Shown here in pieces: positions 24,522-34,072 of a stretch of 64,000 nucleotides of DNA. Made by a program: the position numbers and the translations under genes. A model generated the notes under the pieces. It had not been told where the DNA came from. It searched no databases and saw only the letters and a program-made list of their open reading frames with translations. Numbering within the stretch: the first letter of the stretch is position 1; the number at the start of each line of letters is the position of its first letter. The stretch comes from JANWVO01 sp964458495. GTDB taxonomy: Bacteria; Acidobacteriota; Terriglobia; Bryobacterales; Bryobacteraceae. The stretch is taken from the NCBI GenBank assembly GCA_964458495.1, contig CAYWJB010000002.1, forward strand, positions 124,001-188,000, given 5' to 3'.

Positions 24522-25354
24522 TTTTCAGCCGCCGCGGGCGAGCCCGCGCCAAGGACGGTCATCGAGAGGGCGCGCCAGCCGGAGGACGCCTTCCGCCGCA
24601 CGGCGATCATCTCGGCCGCCACGCTCACCGCGATCTCCTCCGGCGTCACCGCCCCGATGTCTAGCCCCATCGGTGCGTGCACGCGCTCGAACAACTCCGG
24701 CGCCATGCCCTCCCGCACCAGTTCCCTCACAACGCTCAGGACCTTCCGGCGGCTTCCGATCATCGCGACGTAGCCCGCCTCGGTCCCGGCCGCCCACCGC
24801 AGCACCCGCATGTCGTCGCGATGTCCGCGCGTCACGATGATCAAATAGCAGCCGGAATGGATCTCGAGCTTCGGAAAAATGTCCTCATAATTTCCGGCGA
24901 TGATTTCACTCGCATCGGGAAACCGCTCCCGGTTCGCATACGCTTCGCGGTCGTCGATCACTGTGACGGCGAAGCCCAGCATGGAGCACAGCCGGGAAAG
25001 GCTCCGGGAAATATGTCCGGCGCCGAACAGAAAAACGCGCAGCAAGGGTTCCACGGGTTCCACGTAGATCTCCAGTTGTCCGCCGCAGATCAGCCCGTTG
25101 TCATAGGCGGCGTCTTCGGCCAGCGAGAAAGAAAGGATCCGCGTCTTGCCCGTCTCCATCACCTCGCGCGCCGCCTGCCAGACCTCCGCTTCCACGCAGC
25201 CGCCGCCGATGGTGCCCGCAATGGTTCCGTCGTCGCGCACCAGCATCTTCGCGCTCGGATAGGCGGGAATCGAGCCGTTGACCTTCACGATCGTGGCCAG
25301 CGCCGCCCTCCTCCCCGCCCGCCGCAGCCGCACGATTTCCTCATACAGGTCCAT
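24518..25354 (-). CDS. xdhC: XdhC/CoxI-family molybdenum cofactor insertion chaperone
   Basis: A 278-residue protein with two XdhC/CoxI parts. The N-terminal domain (about 5-90) has ATIVKVNGSIPAYPSAKMLV and GTIGGGCVEAEVW. The C-terminal Rossmann domain (about 110-260) has VFLFGAGHISRSLSRL and VTRGHRDDMRVLRW. Members bind sulfurated Mo cofactor and deliver it to xanthine dehydrogenase or CO dehydrogenase homologues. First gene of a six-to-seven-gene minus-strand operon. A TACAAT -10 box ends 9 nt before the ATG, so the leader is nearly absent. Confidence 0.88.
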   Translation of the reverse strand: MDLYEEIVRLRRAGRRAALATIVKVNGSIPAYPSAKMLVRDDGTIAGTIGGGCVEAEVWQAAREVMETGKTRILSFSLAEDAAYDNGLICGGQLEIYVEPVEPLLRVFLFGAGHISRSLSRLCSMLGFAVTVIDDREAYANRERFPDASEIIAGNYEDIFPKLEIHSGCYLIIVTRGHRDDMRVLRWAAGTEAGYVAMIGSRRKVLSVVRELVREGMAPELFERVHAPMGLDIGAVTPEEIAVSVAAEMIAVRRKASSGWRALSMTVLGAGSPAAAEK

Positions 25355-25363
25355 GGCATTCCC

Positions 25364-25369
25364 ATTGTA
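25364..25369 (-). promoter_or_regulatory. Start-proximal -10 box for xdhC operon
   Basis: TACAAT on the minus strand lies 9 nt before the xdhC ATG; no good -35 box is visible 17 bp upstream. The expected transcript would have only two or three untranslated bases. Confidence 0.35.
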
Positions 25370-25481
25370 GCCGCAGCCGCGTTTTCCGGGCGTTCCCCGC
25401 AGCCTGTGCCGCAGGCGTCTTGCGGCATTCCGGCCCCGCCGCAGGCGGCGCTGCGGCATCAGGGTGTTATCATGGCGGCGA

Positions 25482-26159
25482 ATGCAAGACAAGCTCACTG
25501 TGGCCCCGGGGCTCGCGCTGCTGTTTGACATGGACGGGGTGCTGATCGAATCCACCGGAGTCCACACAGCGGCGTGGGAGGCCTACCTCGCCCGCCACGG
25601 GATTCCTTCCGCCGGCGTCATGGAGAAGATGCTCGGCAAGCGGAATGACCAGATCGTCCGCGTTCTCTGGGGGCCGTTGATCACGGAGGAGGAGGTATTC
25701 CGGCACGGTGCGGACAAGGAACAGCTCTACCGGGAAATGATGGCGCCGGTTTTCGAGCGGCACATTGTTCCGGGAGTCGAAGGCTTTGTGAGGGCCGCCC
25801 GGAGCCAGGGCGTGCCCTGTGCGCTCGCCACCAATGCCGAGCCGGCGAACGTGGACTTCGTCCTGGACCGGCTTGGGCTGCGCCACTGTTTCCAGGTCAT
25901 CGTCGACGGCCATCAGGTCCGGCGCCCGAAGCCCGATCCGGAGGTTTATCTGACTGCGGCTTCGCGCCTGGGCATCGCGCCGCACAATTGCGTGATCTTC
26001 GAGGATTCGCCCGGCGGGCTGCAAGCGGCGCGCGCCTCCGGCGGCCGTGTCGTGGCGGTGCTCACCACCCTGAAGGACGCGCCCGAGGCGGATCTCGCCG
26101 TGCGCGATTTTCTGGACCCTGCGCTTGAACCATGGCTTTCCCGGCAGACCCCCCGCTGA
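25482..26159 (+). CDS. HAD-superfamily phosphatase, beta-phosphoglucomutase-like
   Basis: A 225-residue HAD hydrolase. Motif I FDMDGVLIES carries the nucleophile and acid/base aspartates; motif II is the LATNAEPANV threonine; motif III lysine is in RRPKPDP; motif IV is FEDSPGG. The helical cap between I and II is of the beta-phosphoglucomutase/phosphatase type. Substrate is probably a sugar phosphate. ATG 25482 lies 8 nt after a TATCAT box; an upstream GTG at 25464 is less likely. The gene is divergent from xdhC and overlaps the next gene by 28 bp. Confidence 0.85.
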   Translation: MQDKLTVAPGLALLFDMDGVLIESTGVHTAAWEAYLARHGIPSAGVMEKMLGKRNDQIVRVLWGPLITEEEVFRHGADKEQLYREMMAPVFERHIVPGVEGFVRAARSQGVPCALATNAEPANVDFVLDRLGLRHCFQVIVDGHQVRRPKPDPEVYLTAASRLGIAPHNCVIFEDSPGGLQAARASGGRVVAVLTTLKDAPEADLAVRDFLDPALEPWLSRQTPR

Positions 26160-27592
26160 CCGTTACGGCCGTCCTCACGGCCGCGGCTTCCATCGCACTC
26201 GCATCGCTGGTGTGGTGGCGCCGTCTCAGCCGCCTGGAGCGCATGCGCCGCCGGGTTTCCGCCATCCGGGCGCTGAGCCGGGAGGCCGCCCGCGGCCCCG
26301 ATGCCGCCTCCATCGCGCTCACGATCCAGGAATCCCTGAGGCGAACCCTGGGAGATGCCGAATTGCGGGCTGTGATTTCCCAGCCGGGCGACAGCGCGCA
26401 GGCAGGCGCCGGGCCGCAAAATCGACTGGAATTTCCCCTCGATCCGGAAGATAAATTGCGAGGTTTTGTCCTCATCCGCCATTCGCGGGAAGAGGGGCTT
26501 CCGGAGGAAATCCACGAAGCGCTCGGCGATCTCGCCCTCCATGCGGGCATCGCCCTCGAGATGCGCGAGCAGCGCCGCCTGAAGGAACAGGTGGTCCGCG
26601 GCGAGCAGCTGGCCGCCTCCAGCCTTCTGCTGGCGGGCATCGCACGGGAGCTGCGGCCGCGGCTGGAGGGCATCTTCCGGGAGGCCCGCCAGCGCAACCT
26701 GGACGGCCTCGCCGCAGAGGCCGAGGCGGCGCTCGGCCTCGTCGAGCGCCTGGCTGCTTTCGGCGAGCGGGAACTGGCCCGCCCCACCGTGTTCGATCTT
26801 TCCGACGTGCTGCGGGAACTGGGCGACTTGCGCCGCCATGCCTGGCGGCTCATGCAGGTGGACGTGCAAATGGCAGCGCCGGACCGGCCGGTTCCCGTAC
26901 GGGCGCCCCGCGGGCTCGTCGAGGAAGCGGTTCTCGGCCTGATCGTCGCCGCCGAACAGGCGCTGGGCGGAGGGCCGTCCGCCCGTCTGGCACTGGCGGT
27001 GGAAACGCGCGGCGGGCGGGCCGTCTTGTCGCTGGCGCTGGGCGCGCCCCCGGCCTTGGCTGCAACGGCCCCGGCCAGTGTCTCCGCCTGCCGGAGCCTG
27101 CTGGAGAGCTGCGGCGGAGGTCTGGAGTGGAGCCACGCCGGCGGCCAGCTGCGGTTCGAGATTGTGCTTCCACTGGCTGCGCAGGATCCTCCTCGCCAAA
27201 GCCGGCAACAGCCTGCCTTGCCGGCACGCCAGCTGACGCTGTTGCTGGTGCACCCCGAGGCCGGCGCGCTGCGGCCTCTGATCCGCGCACTGGCCGAACG
27301 CAACCACCGCGTGGTGCCCGCCGCCGATTCGCTCCAGGCTCTGGAGATGACCGCGCGCATGCGCTTCGATGCCGTGTTCGCCTCCCCGGCGCAGCCGGAC
27401 CTGGAATGGCCGGAGTTCGCTGCCCGCATCCGGCAGCATGTGCCCGCTGTGGGCTGGCTCTCCACCACTTCCCGGCCCGCTCCCCCGGGCGTCCTCTCGC
27501 TGCCTCTCCATCCCTCGGAAAGGTTCCTGGAAGACCACCTCGCAGCGTTGGAGGGAACCGCCCCGCCGCCGCATTCATCCATTCCTTCGTGA
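26132..27592 (+). CDS. Degenerate hybrid histidine kinase-like protein
   Basis: A 486-residue protein with one N-terminal membrane segment (about 8-30), a GAF-like region (about 50-145), a DHp-like helix pair (about 160-225), an ATPase-like region (about 230-350) and a receiver-like domain (about 366-475). The position normally held by the phospho-accepting histidine reads AGIARELRPRLEG (R172). The receiver position usually carrying aspartate reads VFASPAQPD. The ATP-lid glycines are also poor (ESCGGGLEWSHAGGQLRFEI). It therefore looks like a pseudokinase/pseudoreceiver, perhaps a scaffold. It overlaps the HAD gene by 28 bp. Confidence 0.7.
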   Translation: MAFPADPPLTVTAVLTAAASIALASLVWWRRLSRLERMRRRVSAIRALSREAARGPDAASIALTIQESLRRTLGDAELRAVISQPGDSAQAGAGPQNRLEFPLDPEDKLRGFVLIRHSREEGLPEEIHEALGDLALHAGIALEMREQRRLKEQVVRGEQLAASSLLLAGIARELRPRLEGIFREARQRNLDGLAAEAEAALGLVERLAAFGERELARPTVFDLSDVLRELGDLRRHAWRLMQVDVQMAAPDRPVPVRAPRGLVEEAVLGLIVAAEQALGGGPSARLALAVETRGGRAVLSLALGAPPALAATAPASVSACRSLLESCGGGLEWSHAGGQLRFEIVLPLAAQDPPRQSRQQPALPARQLTLLLVHPEAGALRPLIRALAERNHRVVPAADSLQALEMTARMRFDAVFASPAQPDLEWPEFAARIRQHVPAVGWLSTTSRPAPPGVLSLPLHPSERFLEDHLAALEGTAPPPHSSIPS

Positions 27593-27603
27593 GGCAATTT
27601 GCC

Positions 27604-28107
27604 ATGCTTCGGTTCCTGATCTCCCGCGCCGTTCCCCTCCTGCTCCTCCTCTCGGTCCCGGCGGCGGCGCAATCTTCCCGGAAATACACGGGACCGCGCC
27701 CCGACAAGGCGGACGTCCCCTACCTGCTGCACGCCTCGCGGCTGATCGAACTGGAAAAGAGCGTCGCCACGGAATCGAAGACCAAGGATGGAACGCTGTA
27801 CACGGTGCCGGGCGCGGAGAGCCCTGTGAAGACCCCCGTGCCGGAGCCGATCTTCCTTTTCAAGGCCGGAACAATCAATCCGGAGAACCTCTCCCTCTTT
27901 CGCATGGTTCCGCGCGGCGGCAGCCGCACGCTCCAGTTTCCCCCGGAAGGGAAGCGGCGCAAGGACGCTCCCCGGCCCGTTTTCGTTCTGGTCACGATGC
28001 TCGAGCCTGGACTCTACCGCGTCGAGGTGAACGAGCCGCTGGAAGACGGCGAATACTGCCTGTCCCCGGAAGGCTCCAACGACGTCTTCTGCTTCAGCGA
28101 GTACTGA
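27604..28107 (+). CDS. Secreted hypothetical protein
   Basis: A 167-residue protein with a clear signal peptide (MLRFLISRAVPLLLLLSVPA, cleavage after AAA). The mature part has charged strand-rich sequence: PYLLHASRLIELEKSVATES, FLFKAGTINPENLSLFRMVP, and an end with YRVEVNEPLEDGEYCLSPEG. A single pair of cysteines near the C-terminus could form a disulfide. I do not recognise a family. It begins 11 bp after the pseudokinase gene, suggesting co-transcription. Confidence 0.75.
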   Translation: MLRFLISRAVPLLLLLSVPAAAQSSRKYTGPRPDKADVPYLLHASRLIELEKSVATESKTKDGTLYTVPGAESPVKTPVPEPIFLFKAGTINPENLSLFRMVPRGGSRTLQFPPEGKRRKDAPRPVFVLVTMLEPGLYRVEVNEPLEDGEYCLSPEGSNDVFCFSEY

Positions 28108-28212
28108 CCCGGGCACAGCGCCCTGCCGGCGCCGCAATCAACCGGCCGGGACACCATGCGGAAGGACGGCGAGGCGGCTGTTGCCTCCCACCACGAATCG
28201 CAGGACGGGCAG

Positions 28213-29196
28213 TCAGGACGAGCTGCTGCTGCGAAGGGCCTCGATCAGCGCGGGGGCGATCTCAAGGAGGTCGCCGACCAGAGCGTAGTCGGCAATCTCG
28301 AAGATCGGCGCCTTCGGGTCGCGGTTGATGGCCACCACACAGCCGGATCCCTTCATGCCCACAATATGCTGGATGGCGCCGGAAATGCCCAATGCGAGAT
28401 ACAGCTTCGGCGCGACGGTCTGTCCGGAGCTGCCCACCTGCCGTTCCATCGGAAGCCAGCCGTTGTCGCAGATGGGGCGCGATGCGGCCAGCTCCGCGCC
28501 GAGCGCCGCAGCCAGCTCCCGCGCCAGTTCGAGATTGCCTTCTTCCTGGATGCCCCGGCCGACGGCAACTATGCGCTCGGCGGCGGTGAGATCCACCGCC
28601 CGGGCCGCGTCGCGGAAGGGCGGTTCCGGATGCTGGCGGATGCCGGCCGCCTCCAGCGCCGGCCTCAAGACGGTGACAGCGGCCGAGGCGCCCGTCGGCT
28701 GCGCCGCGCGGAATGCGCCTGCCTGGAAGGAAACGAAGTTCGGTGCGGGAGTCTCGAAGGCGAAGCGGCCCACCAGCCTGCCCTGGAACAAGAGGCGTTC
28801 GAAGACGGGCGCGCCGTCTTCCATCGCGAAACCGGTCGAATCGCCCATCAGCGTGCGGTCCATGCGGGCCGCCAGCGCAGGGGCGAAGTCGCGCGTCTGG
28901 TAGGTGTGCGGCAGAATGACCCATTCGGGTTGCCGGTCGCGCACGGCTTCCATCACAGCCGCCACCCACGCATCCGCCGTGTATTCGGCCAGCGCCTCAT
29001 GCTCGAGCGCCAGCACTTCGGACACGCCGAACGAGGCCAGCTCCGCCGCCGCTTCCGCGCGGCCGAATCCCGGCGCGCAGGCGACCACTTCTCCCCCCAC
29101 GGCCCGGGCCAGCTCCAGGGCGCCCGCCAGCGCCTCGAACGACATTCGGTGCCAGCCGCCGCCGCTCGGTTCGAAGACCACCAGGATGCCGCTCAT
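28213..29196 (-). CDS. etfA: Electron transfer flavoprotein alpha subunit
   Basis: A 327-residue EtfA. The C-terminal FAD-binding domain is intact (RQVGSSGQTVAPKLYLALG, GISGAIQHIVGMK, IVAINRDPKAPIF-like segment, YALVGDL). The N-terminal domain pairs with EtfB. The heterodimer shuttles electrons from acyl-CoA and related dehydrogenases to the quinone pool. The last residues are a serine run. Start ATG overlaps the etfB stop by 4 bp. Confidence 0.95.
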   Translation of the reverse strand: MSGILVVFEPSGGGWHRMSFEALAGALELARAVGGEVVACAPGFGRAEAAAELASFGVSEVLALEHEALAEYTADAWVAAVMEAVRDRQPEWVILPHTYQTRDFAPALAARMDRTLMGDSTGFAMEDGAPVFERLLFQGRLVGRFAFETPAPNFVSFQAGAFRAAQPTGASAAVTVLRPALEAAGIRQHPEPPFRDAARAVDLTAAERIVAVGRGIQEEGNLELARELAAALGAELAASRPICDNGWLPMERQVGSSGQTVAPKLYLALGISGAIQHIVGMKGSGCVVAINRDPKAPIFEIADYALVGDLLEIAPALIEALRSSSSS

Positions 29197-29957
29197 AGCA
29201 CGCGCGCCTCAAAGCGAAGTTTCTCGACGAGCTGCGCCGCCTGCTCGGCGGGCGAGCCTTCCAGGTATTGCGTTTCGCGCTGCCGCCGCGGCTCGCCCAG
29301 CGCCTTCAGGCGCAGCCCCGCGGCGGGCAGGGCCGGCTCGACCCGGCGGATCTCCTTCGTCTTGGCCCGCTTGATGCCCATCAGCGTGGCGTAACGCAGG
29401 CGGCTGATGCCGCTCTGCACCGTCAACACGGCGGGCAGCGGCAGCGTGACGTGCTGAAACCAGCCAGCCTCCAGTTCACGCTTCACCCGCACCTGTCCGG
29501 CGGCGGGCTCGATGGCCACCACCAGGGTGGCATGGGGCCAAGAGAGCCGTGCGGCCAGCACCACGCCCGTTTGCCCGCTGCCCGTATCGTCGGACTGCAG
29601 ACCAGTGAGCACAAGATCGGGCTGCTCTTCGCGGACGGCGGATTCCAGAAGCCTGGCCGTCACGGAAGGATCGGTTCCGCGCGCAGCCTGCCCTTCCACG
29701 GCGATATGGATGGCGCGGTCGGCGCCTTTGGCCAGCGCTTCGCGCAGCGTGGATGTGACGCGCTCGGGCCCGCAGGACACGGCAACCACCTCGCCCCCTG
29801 CGGACTCTTTCAGCCGTAGCGCCGCCTCCAAGGCGTACGCGTCAGGCTCGTTCATCTCGTAGCTCAGACCGGATTCGTCGATCCACGCGCGGGCGCCGTC
29901 CGCCTCAACAGGGAGGTCGCGCGCCGGCACCTGTTTCAGAGCGACAAGGATCTTCAT
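29193..29957 (-). CDS. etfB: Electron transfer flavoprotein beta subunit
   Basis: A 254-residue EtfB (MKILVALKQVPARD start). It contains the AMP-binding and recognition segments: YEMNEPDAYALEAALRLKE, TGLQSDDTGSGQTGVVLA and the C-terminal MGIKRAKTKEI helix. The DDTGSGQTG stretch matches the bifurcating/non-bifurcating common core; bifurcation cannot be judged. It sits 46 bp after fabF, placing ETF in a fatty-acid operon. Confidence 0.95.
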   Translation of the reverse strand: MKILVALKQVPARDLPVEADGARAWIDESGLSYEMNEPDAYALEAALRLKESAGGEVVAVSCGPERVTSTLREALAKGADRAIHIAVEGQAARGTDPSVTARLLESAVREEQPDLVLTGLQSDDTGSGQTGVVLAARLSWPHATLVVAIEPAAGQVRVKRELEAGWFQHVTLPLPAVLTVQSGISRLRYATLMGIKRAKTKEIRRVEPALPAAGLRLKALGEPRRQRETQYLEGSPAEQAAQLVEKLRFEARVL

Positions 29958-30003
29958 CAAACCGACTCCTGCCGGCAACCGCGCACCGCGCCGGGCGGCG
30001 AAC

Positions 30004-31245
<1,242 letters not shown>

Positions 31246-31308
31246 TGGAAATCTCCTATGCGTGCGACAGATTCCGTGCGGCGCACGGGATGAGGACGGC
31301 GCGGACGC

Positions 31309-31545
31309 CTAGTCCTTCTTCTTGGCCTCGATGTAGTCGATGGCGTCCTTGACCGTCCTGATCTTCTCCGCGTCGGTGTCAGGAATGTCGATGTCAAACG
31401 CCTCTTCAAAGGCCATTACCAGCTCGACCACGTCGAGCGAATCCGCGCCCAGATCGTCCACGATCGAGGCGTTGTCCTCGACGGCCGACTCTTCCACGCT
31501 CAGCTGTTCCATGATGATCTGCTTCACTTTGTCGCGAACGGACAT
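31309..31545 (-). CDS. acpP: Acyl carrier protein
   Basis: A 78-residue acidic four-helix protein with phosphopantetheine serine S36 in GADSLDVVELVM. The end is a short Lys-rich tail (EAKKKD). It carries acyl chains in fatty-acid synthesis. GGGAGG lies 7 nt before the ATG, and a well-formed promoter is just upstream. Confidence 0.98.
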   Translation of the reverse strand: MSVRDKVKQIIMEQLSVEESAVEDNASIVDDLGADSLDVVELVMAFEEAFDIDIPDTDAEKIRTVKDAIDYIEAKKKD

Positions 31546-31574
31546 GAAACCTCCCGAAAGTCCACAAAGCTCCG

Positions 31575-31604
31575 ATTCTACCCGCGCATGCCGCGGGAAT
31601 GCAA
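31575..31604 (-). promoter_or_regulatory. acpP promoter with palindromic spacer
   Basis: On the minus strand, TTGCAT (31604-31599) and TAGAAT (31580-31575) are 18 bp apart, giving a ~23-nt leader before acpP. The spacer contains the palindrome CCCGCG-CATGC-CGCGGG (31581-31597), ideally placed for a repressor. Confidence 0.55.
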
Positions 31605-31659
31605 CGAAGCCCGGGCAGCGACCGGCGGACCGTCAGATCCGCTAAGCTTCAGTTTTAGC

Positions 31660-32286
31660 ATGATTCGGACCCTCTACCTGCACGGCTTCGGCTCCTCGCC
31701 GCAGTCGGCCAAGGCGCAGGAGCTGGCGCGCCGCTTCCACGCCGAAGGCTGGCCGTTCGAGATCCCGGACCTGAATGGCGCCGATTTCCGCCGCCTGACG
31801 CTGACGGAGCAGCTGGAGACCGTCGCCCGCCATACGGCCGGCGCGCCGGTTCATCTGATTGGCTCCAGCCTTGGCGGCTATCTGGCGGCGCTGTACGCAG
31901 CCCGGCACGCTGAAGTGCAGAAGCTGATCCTGCTGGCGCCGGCGTTCGGATTCGCCCACCTGTACGAAGAATCGCTGGGGGCCGGGCGCCTGGAGCAGTG
32001 GAGGACCAGCGGCGTGCTGCGCGTCATGCACTACGGGCAGGGCGTGGAGGTGGAGTTGGGCTGGCAGTTCCTGGAAGATGCGCGCCTGTACGAGGAAGAG
32101 CCCGCCATCACGCAGCCTTGCCTGATCTTCCATGGCACGCGCGACGCCGTCGTGCCGGTCCAGGTCTCCCGGCAGTTCGCGCGCACCCGTACCTGCTGCC
32201 GGTTGTACGAGGCCGAGTCCGATCACGAACTGCGCGATCAGGTCGACGCGATCTGGGAAGCGGCCAGGGAATTCCTGGCATCCTGA
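31660..32286 (+). CDS. YqiA/YcfP-type alpha/beta hydrolase
   Basis: A 208-residue small esterase-like protein. It opens MIRTLYLHGFGSSPQSAKAQ, typical of the UPF0227/YqiA family. Nucleophile S70 is in IGSSLGGY; probable acid D162 (HGTRDAVVP) and base H189 (ESDHEL) complete a triad. Substrate unknown; thioesterase or carboxylesterase activity is likely. ATG 31660 was chosen over 31588 because family sequences begin at this strand. Its 3' end overlaps the convergent membrane gene by 49 bp. Confidence 0.85.
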   Translation: MIRTLYLHGFGSSPQSAKAQELARRFHAEGWPFEIPDLNGADFRRLTLTEQLETVARHTAGAPVHLIGSSLGGYLAALYAARHAEVQKLILLAPAFGFAHLYEESLGAGRLEQWRTSGVLRVMHYGQGVEVELGWQFLEDARLYEEEPAITQPCLIFHGTRDAVVPVQVSRQFARTRTCCRLYEAESDHELRDQVDAIWEAAREFLAS

Positions 32287-33026
32287 GCACCGCCGGCTTC
32301 AGGCACGATCCACGCTTCCGGAAGCCCCATGCGTTCCGCCGTCGAGCGCGAGAACAGCCCAAAACCCGCCCACGTCAGATAGAGCAGCGCCGCAGCCGCA
32401 TCCCGGTTCCGCGCGCGCAACAGCCAGTAGCCTGCCAGGGACCACAACGCGCAGCCAAGCAGAGCCTCCAGCAGGCGGTGGACGGAGTCGGCTCCGCAGA
32501 AGGGCATCTGAAGCATCAGGGCAAAGCCAGCTGCGTGCCACGCAATGCCCGGCAGCCAGGTTCGAGCGGGAAGGCGTCTGGCGGAGCCGGAGCCAAGGAA
32601 GCGCGTCATCCACGGGTGGATCAGGATCAGCACCACAAGGCACGCCAGCATCGCGCCCGTCGCTCCTCTTGCGCCCCACCGGATGCCCGCCTGCAGGATC
32701 ACCAGCGAAGAGAGCGTCATTGCGGCGAACTGCGCCGATTCGGCGCGGAACAGGGTGCCCAGATACACCGGCAGCAGGCGGCAGGAGCGCTGGTGCCGGC
32801 ACGGCAGCCAGTAGCCCGCCCAGACATCGAAGGGAAGGCTCAGCGTGGCGTAGGCCATGTAGAACACGGTGAACGCCAACCAGTGGAGCCAGAACGGCCC
32901 TTCCGTGTGCGGGAAGAAGGTGGAAGGAAGCTGATAGACGAACGCGGCCAAGGCCAGCGCGAACAACCAGCCGCCCCCGGCCAACGCGGCCAGGCGCCGC
33001 GAACGCAGGTACGCTTCCGTTTCCAT
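32238..33026 (-). CDS. Polytopic membrane protein of unknown function
   Basis: A 262-residue protein with about seven hydrophobic segments (for example WLFALALAAFVYQLPSTFF, LVVLILIHPWM, LTWAGFGLF). Hydrophilic loops are short; a WLPCRHQRSC loop has two cysteines. I recognise no family. ATG 33026 (METEAYLRSRR) places a cytoplasmic basic stretch before the first helix. Convergent with the hydrolase (49-bp overlap) and divergent from the nuclease. Confidence 0.7.
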   Translation of the reverse strand: METEAYLRSRRLAALAGGGWLFALALAAFVYQLPSTFFPHTEGPFWLHWLAFTVFYMAYATLSLPFDVWAGYWLPCRHQRSCRLLPVYLGTLFRAESAQFAAMTLSSLVILQAGIRWGARGATGAMLACLVVLILIHPWMTRFLGSGSARRLPARTWLPGIAWHAAGFALMLQMPFCGADSVHRLLEALLGCALWSLAGYWLLRARNRDAAAALLYLTWAGFGLFSRSTAERMGLPEAWIVPEAGGAQDARNSLAASQIAST

Positions 33027-33080
33027 CTGACGCTCGGTTGGATGCGGCAGGAATGGATCGCGCTGGAAAAAAGGGGCGGA

Positions 33081-33110
33081 TTGAGCCTGCCTCCTCCAGA
33101 CTGCCATACT
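33081..33110 (+). promoter_or_regulatory. Candidate promoter of S1/P1 nuclease gene
   Basis: TTGAGC (33081-33086) and CATACT (33105-33110) with 18-bp spacing; the ATG is only 8 nt further on, so the leader should be one or two bases long. Confidence 0.4.
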
Positions 33111-33118
33111 GGAAGTTC

Positions 33119-33928
33119 ATGCGCTTGCGCCTGCTTTCTGCCGCATTGCTTTTGCTGACTCTCGCCCTCCCCGCCTGGCCCTGGGGACCGGAAGGTCACC
33201 GACTGGTGGCCGAGATCGCGTGGAAGCATCTCTCTGTCACCGCCAAGGCGGAGATCACACGGCTGCTGCCGGAGGGCGCGACGCTGGTCTCCATCGCGCC
33301 GTGGGCCGACGAGGTGCGGCCTCAGCGGCGGGAAACCGCCCCCTGGCACTACATCAACATCCCGGTGGAGGCCTCCCGCGGCGCGTGGCGGCCCTACTGC
33401 CCCAACGGCGAGTGCATCGTCACGGCCATTGAGCGCATGGCAGCGCGGCTCGCCGACCACACTCTGCCGGCGGCAGAACGGGACGAGGCGCTGCGGTTCG
33501 TCGTTCACTTCGTGGGCGATCTGCATCAGCCGCTGCACTGCGGCGACCGCCGGGACCGTGGCGGCAACGATGTGGCGGTGATCTTCCGGCAGCGTCCCAC
33601 CAACTTGCACTCCATCTGGGACACTCCCCTCCTCCAGGAGATGTTGCAGGCAGAGGGCGTGCGGGAACGCCTCCTGCGCGATGCGGAGCCTGAAGAGTGG
33701 CAAAGGGAGTCCGCAGGCACGCCGGAGGATTGGGTGTGGGACTCGCACCGGTTGTCCCGCGACGTCGCCTACGCCGCGCTCCCTCCGGAGCGCCCGGCGC
33801 TTCTCGATGACGAGTACGCCGAACGCGCCTACCCGGTGATCGAAGAACAGATCCGGCGCGCCGGGCTGCGGCTGGCAGCGCTCCTGGAGCGGACGCTGGG
33901 CCAGCCCCCGGCTTCGAGCGCGCAGTGA
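33119..33928 (+). CDS. Secreted S1/P1-family zinc nuclease
   Basis: A 269-residue exported nuclease. After the signal peptide (LLSAALLLLTLALPA) comes WPWGPEGHRLVAEIAWKHL. The ligands of the three-zinc site are all visible: N-terminal Trp region, GH, APWADE, HYINIP, VHFVGDLHQPLHCGD and NLHSIWD. These enzymes degrade single-stranded RNA/DNA and remove 3' phosphates, probably here for nutrient scavenging. In the archetype the mature chain begins at the Trp before Gly; here the best AXA cleavage would leave two extra residues (Trp-Pro). Confidence 0.9.
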   Translation: MRLRLLSAALLLLTLALPAWPWGPEGHRLVAEIAWKHLSVTAKAEITRLLPEGATLVSIAPWADEVRPQRRETAPWHYINIPVEASRGAWRPYCPNGECIVTAIERMAARLADHTLPAAERDEALRFVVHFVGDLHQPLHCGDRRDRGGNDVAVIFRQRPTNLHSIWDTPLLQEMLQAEGVRERLLRDAEPEEWQRESAGTPEDWVWDSHRLSRDVAYAALPPERPALLDDEYAERAYPVIEEQIRRAGLRLAALLERTLGQPPASSAQ

Positions 33929-34001
33929 TGCGCCGCCCGCCGCAGCGGCCCCGGGCGTTACCAATTCTCATAGGCCATCGCCTCTGCAAGAGGACGCATG
34001 C

Positions 34002-34007
34002 TACAAT
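34002..34007 (+). promoter_or_regulatory. Candidate -10 box upstream of TonB-like gene
   Basis: TACAAT in an AT-rich pocket of the 33929-34127 intergenic region. No convincing -35 is visible. The implied leader is about 115 nt and contains the hairpin at 34073-34104. Confidence 0.35.
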
Positions 34008-34072
34008 TTTTGGGAACAGTCCGGCCGAGTCGCCTGCTTTCGTGCAACTTTCCCCGGGAGGGTGCGTCTAAG

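Noticed and set aside
28108..28212. Terminator between the secreted protein and etfA
   Set aside because: Only a weak 5-bp stem (GAGGC/GCCTC) was seen without a T-run.
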